A DNA stretch of 64,000 bases from Lentilactobacillus raoultii (GTDB lineage: Bacteria; Bacillota; Bacilli; Lactobacillales; Lactobacillaceae), in contig NZ_LS422991.1 in the NCBI RefSeq assembly GCF_900411375.1, positions 1-64,000 on the forward strand, read 5' to 3'. The notes below the pieces were generated by a model. That model was not told the DNA's origin and ran no database searches. It saw only the letters and a program-made list of their open reading frames with translations. Positions 8,667 to 16,919 of this stretch are shown piece after piece. Every line of letters starts with the position of its first letter. The stretch's first letter is position 1. Made by a program: the position numbers and the translations under genes.

Positions 8667-9254
8667 GTGTCTCATCGGATTATTCCCTGGCTCAAATTGA
8701 TTAGATTTTTCACTATTTTAGGCTATTACTTAACTTTTACTTTACTTTTATTACCATTTAAATACCTATATGATGCCATAACCGGTCACACCGTTAAGGC
8801 TATCCTCACAGCCTCTTCATTCCATAATCTTGGCAGTTATTCAGATCATCAACCTTTAGAAGTCTCTCAAAGTGCTGTTAACAGTTTCCCGAGCTGGGGA
8901 TTTACCCTAACCATGGTCATCGGCGCCCTTATCTTAACTCTTGGCATTCTATTTTTTCTTCGATCATTAGCCGAACTTTTTCATAATCTTATCGCCGGTT
9001 TAAGCTGGTCGCCAAAAAACATCAATCTATTGAGGCGGCTAGTCAAGTCACAATTACTCATCACCATTGGTAATGGGGTCATTACTTTGGCAAATCAATT
9101 ACCTATCGGCTGGTTACACCAACTTCACTTTGGTATTTTAGGTGCCAATTGGGATAATGTGTTGGAAAACCTCTTCTGGCTGGTCATTCTTTCAATGATT
9201 GCTGGTCTTTATCAGCAGGCTGTCAATAAGATCAACCATCAACTAACCCTTTAA
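8667..9254 (+). CDS. Four-helix membrane protein, DUF2975-like
   Basis: About 195 residues with four hydrophobic segments: two near the start and around residues 80-105, then two in the C-terminal half. The segment FLRSLAELFHNLIAGLSWSPKNINLLRRL resembles the conserved cytoplasmic loop of DUF2975 membrane proteins (L..L...L..G..F...N...LR); the family assignment is tentative. GTG at 8667 is preferred because AAAGTGGGTG lies at proper distance; an earlier in-frame GTG at 8655 overlaps that site. The small helix-turn-helix partner often found beside DUF2975 genes is absent. Role unknown. Confidence 0.6.
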   Translation: MSHRIIPWLKLIRFFTILGYYLTFTLLLLPFKYLYDAITGHTVKAILTASSFHNLGSYSDHQPLEVSQSAVNSFPSWGFTLTMVIGALILTLGILFFLRSLAELFHNLIAGLSWSPKNINLLRRLVKSQLLITIGNGVITLANQLPIGWLHQLHFGILGANWDNVLENLFWLVILSMIAGLYQQAVNKINHQLTL

Positions 9255-9269
9255 GTTTATTTTTCAATC

Positions 9270-9323
9270 AATCGATGTTAACTACCATCGCAATCTCCAA
9301 GGTAGGTTAACATCGATTTTTTT
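9270..9323 (+). terminator. Terminator after the DUF2975-like gene
   Basis: A 13-bp stem (9270-9282 with 9306-9318) extended by a TACC/GGTA helix with a one-base bulge, followed by a run of T. Confidence 0.85.
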
Positions 9324-9355
9324 GCCAAAATTCATCATTATAAATTAAACGACCA

Positions 9356-9384
9356 TTGACTTATCCGGATAAATCAAATATGCT
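9356..9384 (+). promoter_or_regulatory. galM promoter with internal palindrome
   Basis: -35 TTGACT (9356-9361), 17-nt spacer and -10 TATGCT (9379-9384). The perfect 12-bp palindrome TTATCCGGATAA (9361-9372) starts at the last base of the -35 and fills the upstream spacer, a position where a bound repressor would block RNA polymerase. Confidence 0.7.
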
Positions 9385-9441
9385 TTTCTTGTAAGCGGAT
9401 GCATCAATGATGCTAAATAAACTCTGGAGGCTTTCTTAACT

Positions 9442-10497
9442 ATGTCAAATACAAAAACCGTTGGTAAAATCGAAAAGTTTGATGAGTTCAATGGGCATCA
9501 AATCGATAAACTGACTCTTTCAAATGCCAATAACGTTTCAATTTCAGTCATCACCCTCGGATCAACCTTATACGAACTCAACGTACCCGATCAAGATGGT
9601 GGTAGTCGCAATCTGATTTTAAACTTTAAACACAGTCAAGATTATTTTGAGAACCCATTCTACATTTCAATGGGCATTGGTCGGACTGGTGGCCGAATCG
9701 CTGACGGTCAACTCGTCATCGATGATCAGCAAACTCAACTTCCTCAAAACGAGGGTACCACCACACTTCACGGTGGGCCACACGGATTCAATACTCAAAT
9801 CTGGCAGGGTGAACTTGGCAAACAAGATGGCAACGATGTGATTATCATGCACCATCTGCAAAAATCTGCCGATGATGGCTTTCCCGGCGACATGGCGGTC
9901 ACCATTACCTACACCCTCTCCTCTGACAACGTGGTCTCAATCAATTTTGCTGCCAAAAGTTCAGCCAAGACCGTCTTCAATCCAACCCAACATACCTACT
10001 TTAATTTAGGTAAGACGTCAGATATTATGAATCACCAGTTGAAACTCAACTCGACCCAAGCACTTAAGCTTGATGACAAGAAAATTCCAACTGAGGATCG
10101 CATTGACGTTGAAGGAACCCCATACGACTTTAGGCAAACTAAAAACCTTGGCCAAGCCATTCAAGCGATGTCAGCAACCAAAGAAAAGGGCTTCGATGAC
10201 GTTTTTGCTGTTAACCCGGACGCCAACAACATCATCGCTGAATTGAAGGATCCCGAAACCAATTGTGCTGTTGCCATCGAATCCAGTCGAAGCGGCATGA
10301 TCCTGTTCACCGCCAACTCGTTCACCCATGATCACATGAACTTTGTTCGAACGGATGGTGTGGGCTACCCGCACGAAGGGGTCGCAATGGAGCCGATGAT
10401 TTTGCCAAAACCGGGTCAAGATCGTGACTTCTCAGAAATGACCATTCCGGAGGATCAAACTGTGGCGTACAGTATTAAATATCACCTCAGCTTTTAA
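9442..10497 (+). CDS. galM: Aldose 1-epimerase (galactose mutarotase)
   Basis: Interconverts the alpha and beta anomers of galactose or glucose, feeding the Leloir pathway. 351 residues, typical length. The family catalytic residues are visible: histidine in TTLHGGPHGF, histidine in PTQHTYFNLG and the general-base glutamate in EGVAMEPM. RBS GGAGG sits 12 nt before the ATG. Monocistronic with a good promoter and terminator; no other gal or lac gene is adjacent, so it may serve several sugar routes. Confidence 0.92.
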   Translation: MSNTKTVGKIEKFDEFNGHQIDKLTLSNANNVSISVITLGSTLYELNVPDQDGGSRNLILNFKHSQDYFENPFYISMGIGRTGGRIADGQLVIDDQQTQLPQNEGTTTLHGGPHGFNTQIWQGELGKQDGNDVIIMHHLQKSADDGFPGDMAVTITYTLSSDNVVSINFAAKSSAKTVFNPTQHTYFNLGKTSDIMNHQLKLNSTQALKLDDKKIPTEDRIDVEGTPYDFRQTKNLGQAIQAMSATKEKGFDDVFAVNPDANNIIAELKDPETNCAVAIESSRSGMILFTANSFTHDHMNFVRTDGVGYPHEGVAMEPMILPKPGQDRDFSEMTIPEDQTVAYSIKYHLSF

Positions 10498-10535
10498 CTC
10501 GTTGATTTCCGGATTAATTTAATAATCAGCCAAAT

Positions 10536-10588
10536 AAAGCTAAATTGCCACATCTTTCAATGAAATACGGCGATTTAGCTTTGTTTTT
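10536..10588 (+). terminator. Terminator of galM
   Basis: A 14-bp stem with one wobble pair (10536-10549 with 10569-10582) followed by a T-rich tail. It also separates galM from the convergent minus-strand gene block. Confidence 0.85.
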
Positions 10589-10627
10589 ATCTACCATAAA
10601 TTGACGATTTCAATTTCGAATCATGAT

Positions 10628-10858
10628 TTATAATTTATTAGAATGTTTCCTGAAAAAATATGTAATCACTTTGGCCAAATAAAAGAACAGTCCGGCAATT
10701 ATAACATAAACCACTAAACCAACCAAAAAATGATTTGATAAGAGGGTGAACTGCTTCTCTAGCAAGCCAAAATACAGTCCAAAAGCAATTAGGTTGCAAA
10801 CAAAGAGTAACCAAAAGCTTTTGACTCGTGTTTGGTTAATTTGCCTAAGCTTTTTCAA
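10628..10858 (-). CDS. Small two-helix membrane protein, unknown
   Basis: 76 residues from a TTG start at 10858 with AAAAGGG about 10 nt upstream. A basic N-terminus (KKLRQINQTRVK) is followed by two hydrophobic helices and a basic tail (RKHSNK). It is the last gene of a minus-strand group of small membrane proteins (10.6-11.8 kb). No family recognised. The AT-rich sequence of this patch contrasts with the neighbouring galM and suggests accessory DNA. Confidence 0.5.
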   Translation of the reverse strand: MKKLRQINQTRVKSFWLLFVCNLIAFGLYFGLLEKQFTLLSNHFLVGLVVYVIIAGLFFYLAKVITYFFRKHSNKL

Positions 10859-10890
10859 AATTGATCAGCCCTTTTCAACAATTCGTATCA

Positions 10891-11283
10891 TTATTTATAA
10901 ACTTGAATTGACGTGACTTTCCAACCACCATTTTTCTTGGTCATCACAATACCAGCGGTTTTTCCATTTATTGAACAGCCAAAATAGCCGTCATTTGGAT
11001 CTCCTAGATTCCCCTGCGAATCGGAAAGACTCCTAACCTCGCTTCCAAAAGAATCCCTCAAAAAGATAAAAGTGTTGTGATTAGCAGATAATCGTTTTAA
11101 GCTTTTTCTATTTTGAAATGTATTTGTAGATAAACACGAATTTACTTGACGACGTAAATCATATTTCACATTGTAACCCATATAGAAAAATAGAAATACG
11201 TTGCAAATTGAAATTAACGAAAAAACAATTATAGTCGTCCTAAACCACTGATACTTTTGCTTTTTATTTCGATTATTCAGCAT
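10891..11283 (-). CDS. Membrane-anchored exported protein, unknown
   Basis: 130 residues; RBS GGGAG 8 nt before the ATG. A basic N-terminus, one membrane helix (about residues 16-37) and a roughly 90-residue domain expected outside the cell. The C-terminal part (GKTAGIVMTKKNGGWKVTSI) looks like a small beta-rich fold in which a GGWKV strand ends the protein, reminiscent of NTF2-like accessory proteins, but the similarity is too weak to name a family. Two cysteines (in VNSCLS and FGCSI) could form a disulfide. Lies 32 nt upstream of the TTG gene at 10628-10858 and probably shares its transcript. Confidence 0.55.
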   Translation of the reverse strand: MLNNRNKKQKYQWFRTTIIVFSLISICNVFLFFYMGYNVKYDLRRQVNSCLSTNTFQNRKSLKRLSANHNTFIFLRDSFGSEVRSLSDSQGNLGDPNDGYFGCSINGKTAGIVMTKKNGGWKVTSIQVYK

Positions 11284-11364
11284 GGTCTTACTCCCTTAAC
11301 TAGCAAAAACTAATTAATTAGCCGATTTAACTTATGTTTGCCAGCCGTCAATTATTCCATGACT

Positions 11365-11544
11365 CTATTTTTCATTTGAATTGACAGTTTGATACAGAAT
11401 TACTAGAACTAATGCGGCTAATAGCAAAGTAATTGAGGCCATTTGAATTACGAAGTTCAAGGATTCAATCAGATTTAAACTAATTGCGATCTGTAATAAC
11501 GCAGATAATAGAATTAGTGTCACTACGCTATACTTAATTTTCAT
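11365..11544 (-). CDS. Two-helix membrane peptide, unknown
   Basis: 59 residues. The ATG at 11544 is chosen because GAGGAGG lies 5-6 nt upstream; the frame is open further upstream but without a ribosome site. Almost the whole protein is two hydrophobic helices joined by a short NLIESLN turn. It overlaps the end of the preceding gene by 11 bp, so the two are translationally coupled and perhaps form a complex. Function unknown. Confidence 0.55.
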   Translation of the reverse strand: MKIKYSVVTLILLSALLQIAISLNLIESLNFVIQMASITLLLAALVLVILYQTVNSNEK

Positions 11545-11785
11545 GTTTCCTCCTCGAAGAACCGTTAGAGTCGCTTTTTTGTCGAAACCAATCAATGAAA
11601 AAGACAACCGCAGTTACTAAATTAAGAATAACCCAGAACCCTAAGAAAGCCGAAGCCAAGTCTTCTTTCAATAGAGATCGCATCAGAAAGGCGGCAATCC
11701 CACTGCATAAAGAAATGATTGACCATGCACTTATCCTAGGGAAATAATTTACCAATCTCACTTTATCACTTCCAACTTGCGCCAT
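11534..11785 (-). CDS. Small two-helix membrane protein, unknown
   Basis: About 83 residues. The ATG at 11785 has GGGAAAG at reasonable distance; another in-frame ATG at 11800 has almost no ribosome site. Two hydrophobic helices are followed by a charged tail (FRQKSDSNGSSRRKHEN). Coupled to the downstream 59-residue gene by overlap. The pairing of two small membrane proteins is common in bacteriocin-immunity and ABC-associated loci, but nothing here proves such a role. The 264 nt upstream (to 12050) are AT-rich and hold no recognisable gene. Confidence 0.5.
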   Translation of the reverse strand: MAQVGSDKVRLVNYFPRISAWSIISLCSGIAAFLMRSLLKEDLASAFLGFWVILNLVTAVVFFIDWFRQKSDSNGSSRRKHEN

Positions 11786-12049
11786 TAAATTCTTTCCCAT
11801 AGCCTATAAAATCAAGTAGTACCAGAATATAAATTGATCTACACTTTGTTCACATTTCCTATAGTGTTTATTAAAATTTTGTTATAAACACTTAACATTA
11901 ATTTATTGAATACAAAAATAATATCATGCCATATCCTAAAAAATCAAGGTATGATACAGATTACTTAATATGCCCAAGGATGTAGCTTAACAACACTACA
12001 ATCTTCAATTTTTTTAAAGCTTAATTCGTTTAACTTTAAAATGAACACC

Positions 12050-12742
12050 CTAGATCAAGTTAGCCAGGGCGTGCAAAAAAATGCTGCCATAGATATTTTT
12101 TGACTTGATATAGACTAAGCAAATAATGATTCCGACTAAGGACCTTATCTCGATCATGAAAACTTGTGCCGGTGCAAACAACGAAGCTGAAGAAAAGTCC
12201 CAGTGAATTAACCCAAACAAAAAGCTGGCTAACAATACGACGAGCGTTTTAGATTTTAAAAGGGAATTCAATATTTTTAACAAGCTTGTCCGGAATGTTA
12301 ATCCCTCAATAAAAGGTGCCAAACAGACATTTTCAAAAATACCAACTAAAGGATTAACTTCAGCGATCTGACCTACATAGTTAGCAGTCGCATCTCCCGC
12401 CTGCATTTCAGAATGAAATAATGGGATAGCAATTAAAAAGACGACCATTATTGATAAGTAACCAATTAGGGCAATAATCAACGTTTTCAAAAACCGGCTC
12501 AAGAAAATTTTCCAATCAGCCACTAAATCTTTTCTAAGTAACACAATCGCCAAGGCAGCCAGCACTATTTGTGTGAGTAATCGCAGCCAAAAAGCATGAT
12601 TGATATCACGAAAATAAGGCACTCCATATAAGAAAACCCTAAAAATTTGTAAAGTAACCACGCTGATAAAACAAACGTAATACTTGGTTAATTTAGTGCT
12701 TTTGAATTGTAACAACACGCTCTTTTCATTACCCTCTTTCAC
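12050..12742 (-). CDS. CPBP-family intramembrane protease-like protein with altered motif
   Basis: 230 residues, six to eight hydrophobic segments. The CPBP/Abi motifs occur in order: motif 1 as E146-G-L-T-F-R151 where the family has EExxxR, motif 2 as FGLIH180, motif 3 as H224-A-L-A-N228. The second glutamate of motif 1 is therefore glycine, so catalysis may be lost or altered. Relatives act as CAAX prenyl proteases or bacteriocin self-immunity proteins in lactic acid bacteria. The GTG start at 12742 has only a weak ribosome site, so the exact N-terminus is uncertain. Lies among small membrane proteins. Confidence 0.75.
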   Translation of the reverse strand: MKEGNEKSVLLQFKSTKLTKYYVCFISVVTLQIFRVFLYGVPYFRDINHAFWLRLLTQIVLAALAIVLLRKDLVADWKIFLSRFLKTLIIALIGYLSIMVVFLIAIPLFHSEMQAGDATANYVGQIAEVNPLVGIFENVCLAPFIEGLTFRTSLLKILNSLLKSKTLVVLLASFLFGLIHWDFSSASLFAPAQVFMIEIRSLVGIIICLVYIKSKNIYGSIFLHALANLI

Positions 12743-12785
12743 CTTATTATTTGTCTACTCATCCCGCTTACTGCCTAATCTATGC

Positions 12786-12962
12786 TTACATATGTAACAT
12801 ATCTGCACCCCATGGCGTCGCTAACAGGATTGCGAAGGTCACTAAAATGATTCCCAAGACTGCCCAAAGCCGCCTGGAATCATTAGAGAAGTGTCGATCA
12901 AAGCTCACCCTAACCAAAGTCAAGCCAATTAATCCTGATAATACCATTATCCAAAAACCCAT
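12786..12962 (-). CDS. 58-residue two-helix membrane protein
   Basis: The ATG at 12962 follows GAGGG with a 7-nt gap and opens 58 codons ending at TAA 12786-12788. The N-terminus (MGFWIMVLSGLIGLTL) is a membrane helix, a basic loop follows (VRVSFDRHFSNDSRRL), then a second helix (WAVLGIILVTFAILLATPW). The start lies 11 nt after the stop of the 85-residue gene at 12974-13231, whose end overlaps the ribosome site, so both form an operon. No family recognised. Confidence 0.6.
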   Translation of the reverse strand: MGFWIMVLSGLIGLTLVRVSFDRHFSNDSRRLWAVLGIILVTFAILLATPWGADMLHM

Positions 12963-12973
12963 GCCATCACCCT

Positions 12974-13231
12974 CTAATCAAGTTGTTTTAATTCAAGTGG
13001 CCCAGCCAATAAATGTGTCAGCCACGCTGCCGCTATCAAACTGATCACTAATAACACTAATTCAGCTATCGTATCAACGCCAATGCTGGTGTGTTCCACA
13101 AACGATAACTCTTCATAAAGCCAAAATAGCAGACTAAAACATAATTTAAAATAAAACAACACCAGGCTAAACCACACTAATTGATGTTTTAATCGTCGCT
13201 TTTTTCGATATCGATACTGTTCAGAATCCAA
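12974..13231 (-). CDS. Small two-helix membrane protein, unknown
   Basis: 85 residues from TTG at 13231, with GGAGG 8 nt upstream. The N-terminus is highly basic (YRYRKKRRLKHQ); two membrane helices are separated by an acidic stretch (YEELSFVEHTS). First gene of a pair with the 58-residue protein downstream. The charge pattern puts both termini in the cytoplasm. Unknown function; context is a patch of accessory membrane proteins including a CPBP homologue. Confidence 0.55.
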   Translation of the reverse strand: MDSEQYRYRKKRRLKHQLVWFSLVLFYFKLCFSLLFWLYEELSFVEHTSIGVDTIAELVLLVISLIAAAWLTHLLAGPLELKQLD

Positions 13232-13418
13232 CTCAAAGTCCTCCTCAATTAATGGTTTGCTAACAGATTACCATAACGTTGCTTAACAATGCGAGGGGCT
13301 TTTAAGTTCGGTTGACAGGTCATCAAATTAATCATATTCTAAACCCAATCACAGCATGGTTTAGTGATCTCGCCATAACCCTAAGCAACCATATTCAGCT
13401 AAAGGAGACCTGATTTCA

Positions 13419-13778
13419 GTGAAAAAATTCCTTAACCAACTAGTCTTAATTACAATTACACTATCATTATCGTCCTTGCTACCCTTTTCTGCAAATGCTA
13501 AACCAATCACTTCTGTAAAACCAACAGCTTCAGATACCATTACCATGAAGCTCTCAAAGCGAACTACCTACGCTAAGCCCAAAAGATATCATATTGGTGA
13601 CTCACATTTTGCACTGTATAAAGCCCACGTTTTTGATCATGCTTCAAAAGTAACGTTTAGCCTAATTGGGTTTACTAAAGCCAACACCACTTATAAACTG
13701 ACTAAAAGAATTAATACCCAAGGTGTCAATTGGAATTACCTAAAAGGACACGGTTGGATTTTAGGGGAGAAGGACTAA
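13419..13778 (+). CDS. Secreted protein, possibly truncated
   Basis: 119 residues from GTG at 13419, RBS AAAGGAGA. A clear signal peptide (KKFLNQLVLITITLSLSSL, cleavage probably after SANA) is followed by a basic region rich in K, T and Y and a C-terminal segment (WNYLKGHGWILGEKD) like the SH3-type wall-binding repeats of lactobacillus surface proteins. The same frame stays open for another 21 codons after the TAA, ending with KKLKIP at 13844, which suggests a nonsense mutation near the C-terminus. Probably a cell-surface protein. Confidence 0.6.
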   Translation: MKKFLNQLVLITITLSLSSLLPFSANAKPITSVKPTASDTITMKLSKRTTYAKPKRYHIGDSHFALYKAHVFDHASKVTFSLIGFTKANTTYKLTKRINTQGVNWNYLKGHGWILGEKD

Positions 13779-13911
13779 CTAAGGCCAACCAGCGATGGTC
13801 ACTTAACCAAACTGATTGCTGAGAAGAAGCTTAAAATTCCCTAATATTCTTTCTTATCCCGTAGTATAATCGACTCAACGACAGAATTTTTCAATGAAAG
13901 GATTTGGTGCT

Positions 13912-14799
13912 ATGGAGACACTTAAAATACAAGAAGGTTACATGCCATTTCGAGGATACAAAACTTATTATCGAATTGTTGGTGAACCCAGTGAAAATAA
14001 AGCGCCACTGTTGCTGATTCACGGTGGGCCAGGGTCTTCGCACAATTACTTCGAATTACTGGATGACTACGCTAACACCGGTCGTCAACTGATTATGTAC
14101 GATCAGGTTGGTTGTGGCAAGTCTTCAATTCCCGATGATCGCTCAGTCTATGTCAAAGAAACCTGGGCTGAAGAACTCGTGGCCTTGCGAAAGTACCTCC
14201 ATTTGGATCAGATTCACATGCTCGGACAGTCTTGGGGCGGGATGCTGGAAATGTACTATCTGACTAGCTATAGTCAAGACGGCATCAAGAGCGTAATGAT
14301 CGATGGATCGCCGGCTTCCATTAAATTATGGGTTCAAGAACAGCACCGACTCATTAAATACTTAAGCTATGAAGATCGGCAAGCAATTAGTGAAGCCGAA
14401 AGAACCGGCAACTTCAGCGGTCCCAAATACTTAGCCGCCAACGACCGTTATATGGAGCGGTACTGTTGGGATGATCCCGATGAAAACTCACCAGAGCCTT
14501 TACGCCGGCCCACTAACGGGAAAAAAGCCAGCCTAATTGCCGAAGGACCCAATGAATTTACCGAAAACGGCACAATCAGTGATTTTGATGTAACGGATCA
14601 GCTCAAAAACATTCATGTCCCCGTGTTAGTTACCAACGGCACCGATGATTTATGTACACCATTAATCGCTAAAAGTGTCTATGATCATATTCCAAATGCC
14701 AAGTGGCACTTGTTTGCCAACAGTCGTCACTTAGCATTGCTGGATCAGCATGATGAGTTTATTAAAGTCATGGACCAGTGGCTAAATGAACACGACTGA
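13912..14799 (+). CDS. pepI: Proline iminopeptidase, alpha/beta hydrolase
   Basis: Releases N-terminal proline from peptides, part of the casein/peptide-degrading system of lactic acid bacteria. 295 residues when started at ATG 13912 (AAAGGA 9 nt upstream), the exact length of the lactobacillus PepI family; an ATG at 13894 is in frame but overlaps that ribosome site. Oxyanion motif HGGPGSS near residue 38, nucleophile S107 in GQSWGG, then the aspartate in NGTDDLCTP and histidine in NSRHLAL. The strict family assignment (PepI rather than a general amide hydrolase) is inference from length and motifs. Confidence 0.85.
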   Translation: METLKIQEGYMPFRGYKTYYRIVGEPSENKAPLLLIHGGPGSSHNYFELLDDYANTGRQLIMYDQVGCGKSSIPDDRSVYVKETWAEELVALRKYLHLDQIHMLGQSWGGMLEMYYLTSYSQDGIKSVMIDGSPASIKLWVQEQHRLIKYLSYEDRQAISEAERTGNFSGPKYLAANDRYMERYCWDDPDENSPEPLRRPTNGKKASLIAEGPNEFTENGTISDFDVTDQLKNIHVPVLVTNGTDDLCTPLIAKSVYDHIPNAKWHLFANSRHLALLDQHDEFIKVMDQWLNEHD

Positions 14800-14835
14800 T
14801 CGCCATTGCTTTTTTAAATCTGAATCGTTAAACAC

Positions 14836-14872
14836 AAAACTCCCTTGCAGACACTTGCTGGGGAGTTTTTGA
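14836..14872 (+). terminator. Terminator of pepI
   Basis: A 9-bp stem (14836-14844 with 14861-14869) with an inner CAG/CTG pair of arms, ending in five T, about 40 nt after the stop. Confidence 0.8.
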
Positions 14873-15034
14873 CATATGCAATATAATGATTTATCCATGC
14901 ATTTACAAACAGCCCCCAAATGCCATCAAAAAATGAGGAAAAAATTCTTGAACAAAATTTCCACCAATTGTAAGTGGTTGGATTAAGCTAAACATAGTTA
15001 ATCGGATACTCACAAACAGTTTGGAGGAATTAAT

Positions 15035-15424
15035 ATGCCACTCATGCGAATCGATATGATCAAAAGCCGAAGCAAGGAAGAAATTAAACAAATTTTGGAT
15101 ATTTCTTACCATGTGATGCTGGACACCTTTAACGCGCCGGACGGTGATCGGTATCAAGTGGTCACCCAACACGAGCCTTACGAAATGCCGGTTCTTGATA
15201 CAGGACTCGGTATCAAGCGAACTGATCAGGTCATCATCTTTAACCTGGTCACTCGCCCACGAACCACTGAACAGAAACAACAATTCTATCAGCAGTTAGT
15301 CGACCAATTACACGAAAATTTAGGGATGCGAAAAGAGGACATTGTAGTTAGTCTAATCGTCAACGGTGACGAAGATTGGAGTTTCGGGCTCGGGAAAGCT
15401 CAGTTTCTGACCGGCGAGCTCTGA
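15035..15424 (+). CDS. Tautomerase-family protein
   Basis: 129 residues beginning Met-Pro, so removal of the start methionine would expose the catalytic N-terminal proline typical of the 4-oxalocrotonate tautomerase superfamily. Length and the segments FNAPDGDRYQVVTQHEP and QLVDQLHENLGMRKEDIVVSL match the longer Tautomerase_2 group found widely in lactobacilli, whose natural substrate is unclear. RBS GGAGG stands 8 nt before the ATG. Single gene between pepI and the end of the pur operon. Confidence 0.85.
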   Translation: MPLMRIDMIKSRSKEEIKQILDISYHVMLDTFNAPDGDRYQVVTQHEPYEMPVLDTGLGIKRTDQVIIFNLVTRPRTTEQKQQFYQQLVDQLHENLGMRKEDIVVSLIVNGDEDWSFGLGKAQFLTGEL

Positions 15425-15544
15425 TGGCAGCTTTGATTTGCTGGTAATACCACTCGCTTCACTGATTAGTGGCTACTTCTTTTACAAAAAACTAAGCGGT
15501 CACCATGTTAACAATTGAAAAACCAATATTGATGTTTACCTCAC

Positions 15545-15590
15545 AAATGAGCCAAGAACTTTCTCAAACTCAGAAGTCCTTGGCTCATTT
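15545..15590 (-). terminator. Likely terminator of the pur operon
   Basis: A 12-bp perfect stem (15545-15556 with 15579-15590), extended inside by ACTT/AAGT, lies 35-80 nt after the purD stop. The T run after the stem is short on both strands, so efficiency is uncertain; it may serve both converging transcripts. Confidence 0.55.
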
Positions 15591-15625
15591 AAGGTTGTTC
15601 AAATCTTTAATTTAGCAATCAGAGG

Positions 15626-16870
15626 CTATACTCGCGTCTTTTCCAAATCCTTAAAGCCAATATCTTTACGATAGTAGAAATCAGAAAGATTGATTTTAGC
15701 CAACTCCGCATACACTTTGTCTTGGGCTGCCTGAAGCGTTGCCGCGTGATCAACAATCGTGAAAATGCGGCCGCCTGAACTAAATAGCTTGTGATTATCA
15801 CTAGTGACGCCGGCGTAGAAAACATTCTCGGGTAATGCCGGTAACGGAATATCCTGCTGTGGGGCCTTCGGATATCCCGGCGCAGCCACCACAACGCCCA
15901 GGTAATAATCTGTTTCCTGCCACTGCATCTCCGGCAACTTGTGATCGATTAAATCAACAATGACTTGATAAAAGTCACTCTTCAATTGTGGGAGCAGGAC
16001 CTGAGTTTCCGGATCCCCCAAGCGAACATTGTACTCAATGACTTTGATCCCATCGGCTGTCAACATGCATCCAACGTAAAGTGTCCCGGCAAATTCCAAA
16101 CCTTCATTTTTAAGACCGGCCATCGTTGGATCGACCACCGTTTTGATTGTTTCGGCTAACACGTCGTCCGTAATATGTGGCACTGGTGAATAAGCACCCA
16201 TTCCACCAGTGTTGGGACCCGTCTCACCTTCATGAATTTTCTTGTGATCTTGTGAAATTGGAAGGATGACCCGCTTATCGCCACCCACAAACAGCATCAG
16301 AGAAAATTCTTCTCCTTCTAGATACTGTTCAATCAGAATCTCACCGGACTTTTCCAATTCACTTCGAAGCAGCGGGTTCACATCTGCCCGTTGAGTGACG
16401 ATGGTGACGCCTTTGCCGGCAGCTAGTCCGTTTTCTTTGACTACTAATGGTAACGGCTGCTTTTCAGCGTAGGCCACTGCTGCGTCGTAATCCGTAAAGG
16501 TCTCAAACGCCGCCGTTGGAATGCCGTTTCGCTTCATGAAACGCTTGGCAAACGTCTTATCACTTTCCAGACAAGCCGATGCCTGACCCGGGCCGAACAC
16601 CTTTAAGCCCCGTTTCTGCAAAGTATCAACTGCCCCCATTGCCAGTGGGACTTCCGGGCCGACAAAGGCCAATTCAACTTGATGATTTTCAGCGAAATCC
16701 CCCAGCTGCTTGAAGTTGGTTTCGTCAATTGCGGCCAGTTCAATATCATCTTTTTTCATCCCCGGGTTACCAGGCGCACAATAGACGTGTTCAACCTGGG
16801 GGCTTTTCATCAATGTTGCAGCAATCGCGTGTTCACGCGCGCCTGATCCAATCACAAGAACGTTTGCCAA
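15626..16870 (-). CDS. purD: Phosphoribosylamine-glycine ligase
   Basis: ATP-grasp enzyme making glycinamide ribonucleotide, step 2 of purine synthesis. 414 residues, standard. N-terminal MANVLVIGSGAREHA and the ATP-grasp core with EGEEFSLMLFV and GPNTGGMGAYSP are clear, with the metal-binding EYNVRLGDPETQ. The start is TTG at 16870, preceded by AAGGAGA. Last gene of the purEKCSQLFMNHD operon, 49 nt after purH. Confidence 0.96.
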   Translation of the reverse strand: MANVLVIGSGAREHAIAATLMKSPQVEHVYCAPGNPGMKKDDIELAAIDETNFKQLGDFAENHQVELAFVGPEVPLAMGAVDTLQKRGLKVFGPGQASACLESDKTFAKRFMKRNGIPTAAFETFTDYDAAVAYAEKQPLPLVVKENGLAAGKGVTIVTQRADVNPLLRSELEKSGEILIEQYLEGEEFSLMLFVGGDKRVILPISQDHKKIHEGETGPNTGGMGAYSPVPHITDDVLAETIKTVVDPTMAGLKNEGLEFAGTLYVGCMLTADGIKVIEYNVRLGDPETQVLLPQLKSDFYQVIVDLIDHKLPEMQWQETDYYLGVVVAAPGYPKAPQQDIPLPALPENVFYAGVTSDNHKLFSSGGRIFTIVDHAATLQAAQDKVYAELAKINLSDFYYRKDIGFKDLEKTRV

Positions 16871-16919
16871 TTTTATCTCTCCTTTTAGTCTCTATCGATG
16901 AACCGCTTGAATCCGCTCA

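Noticed and set aside
12751-13044. 97-codon plus-strand ORF
   Set aside because: It is antisense to the well-supported 58-residue gene (12786-12962) and the end of the 85-residue gene, has no ribosome site and a non-protein-like composition.
14903-15283. 126-codon minus-strand ORF
   Set aside because: Antisense shadow of the tautomerase gene, which has an excellent ribosome site and the Met-Pro start.
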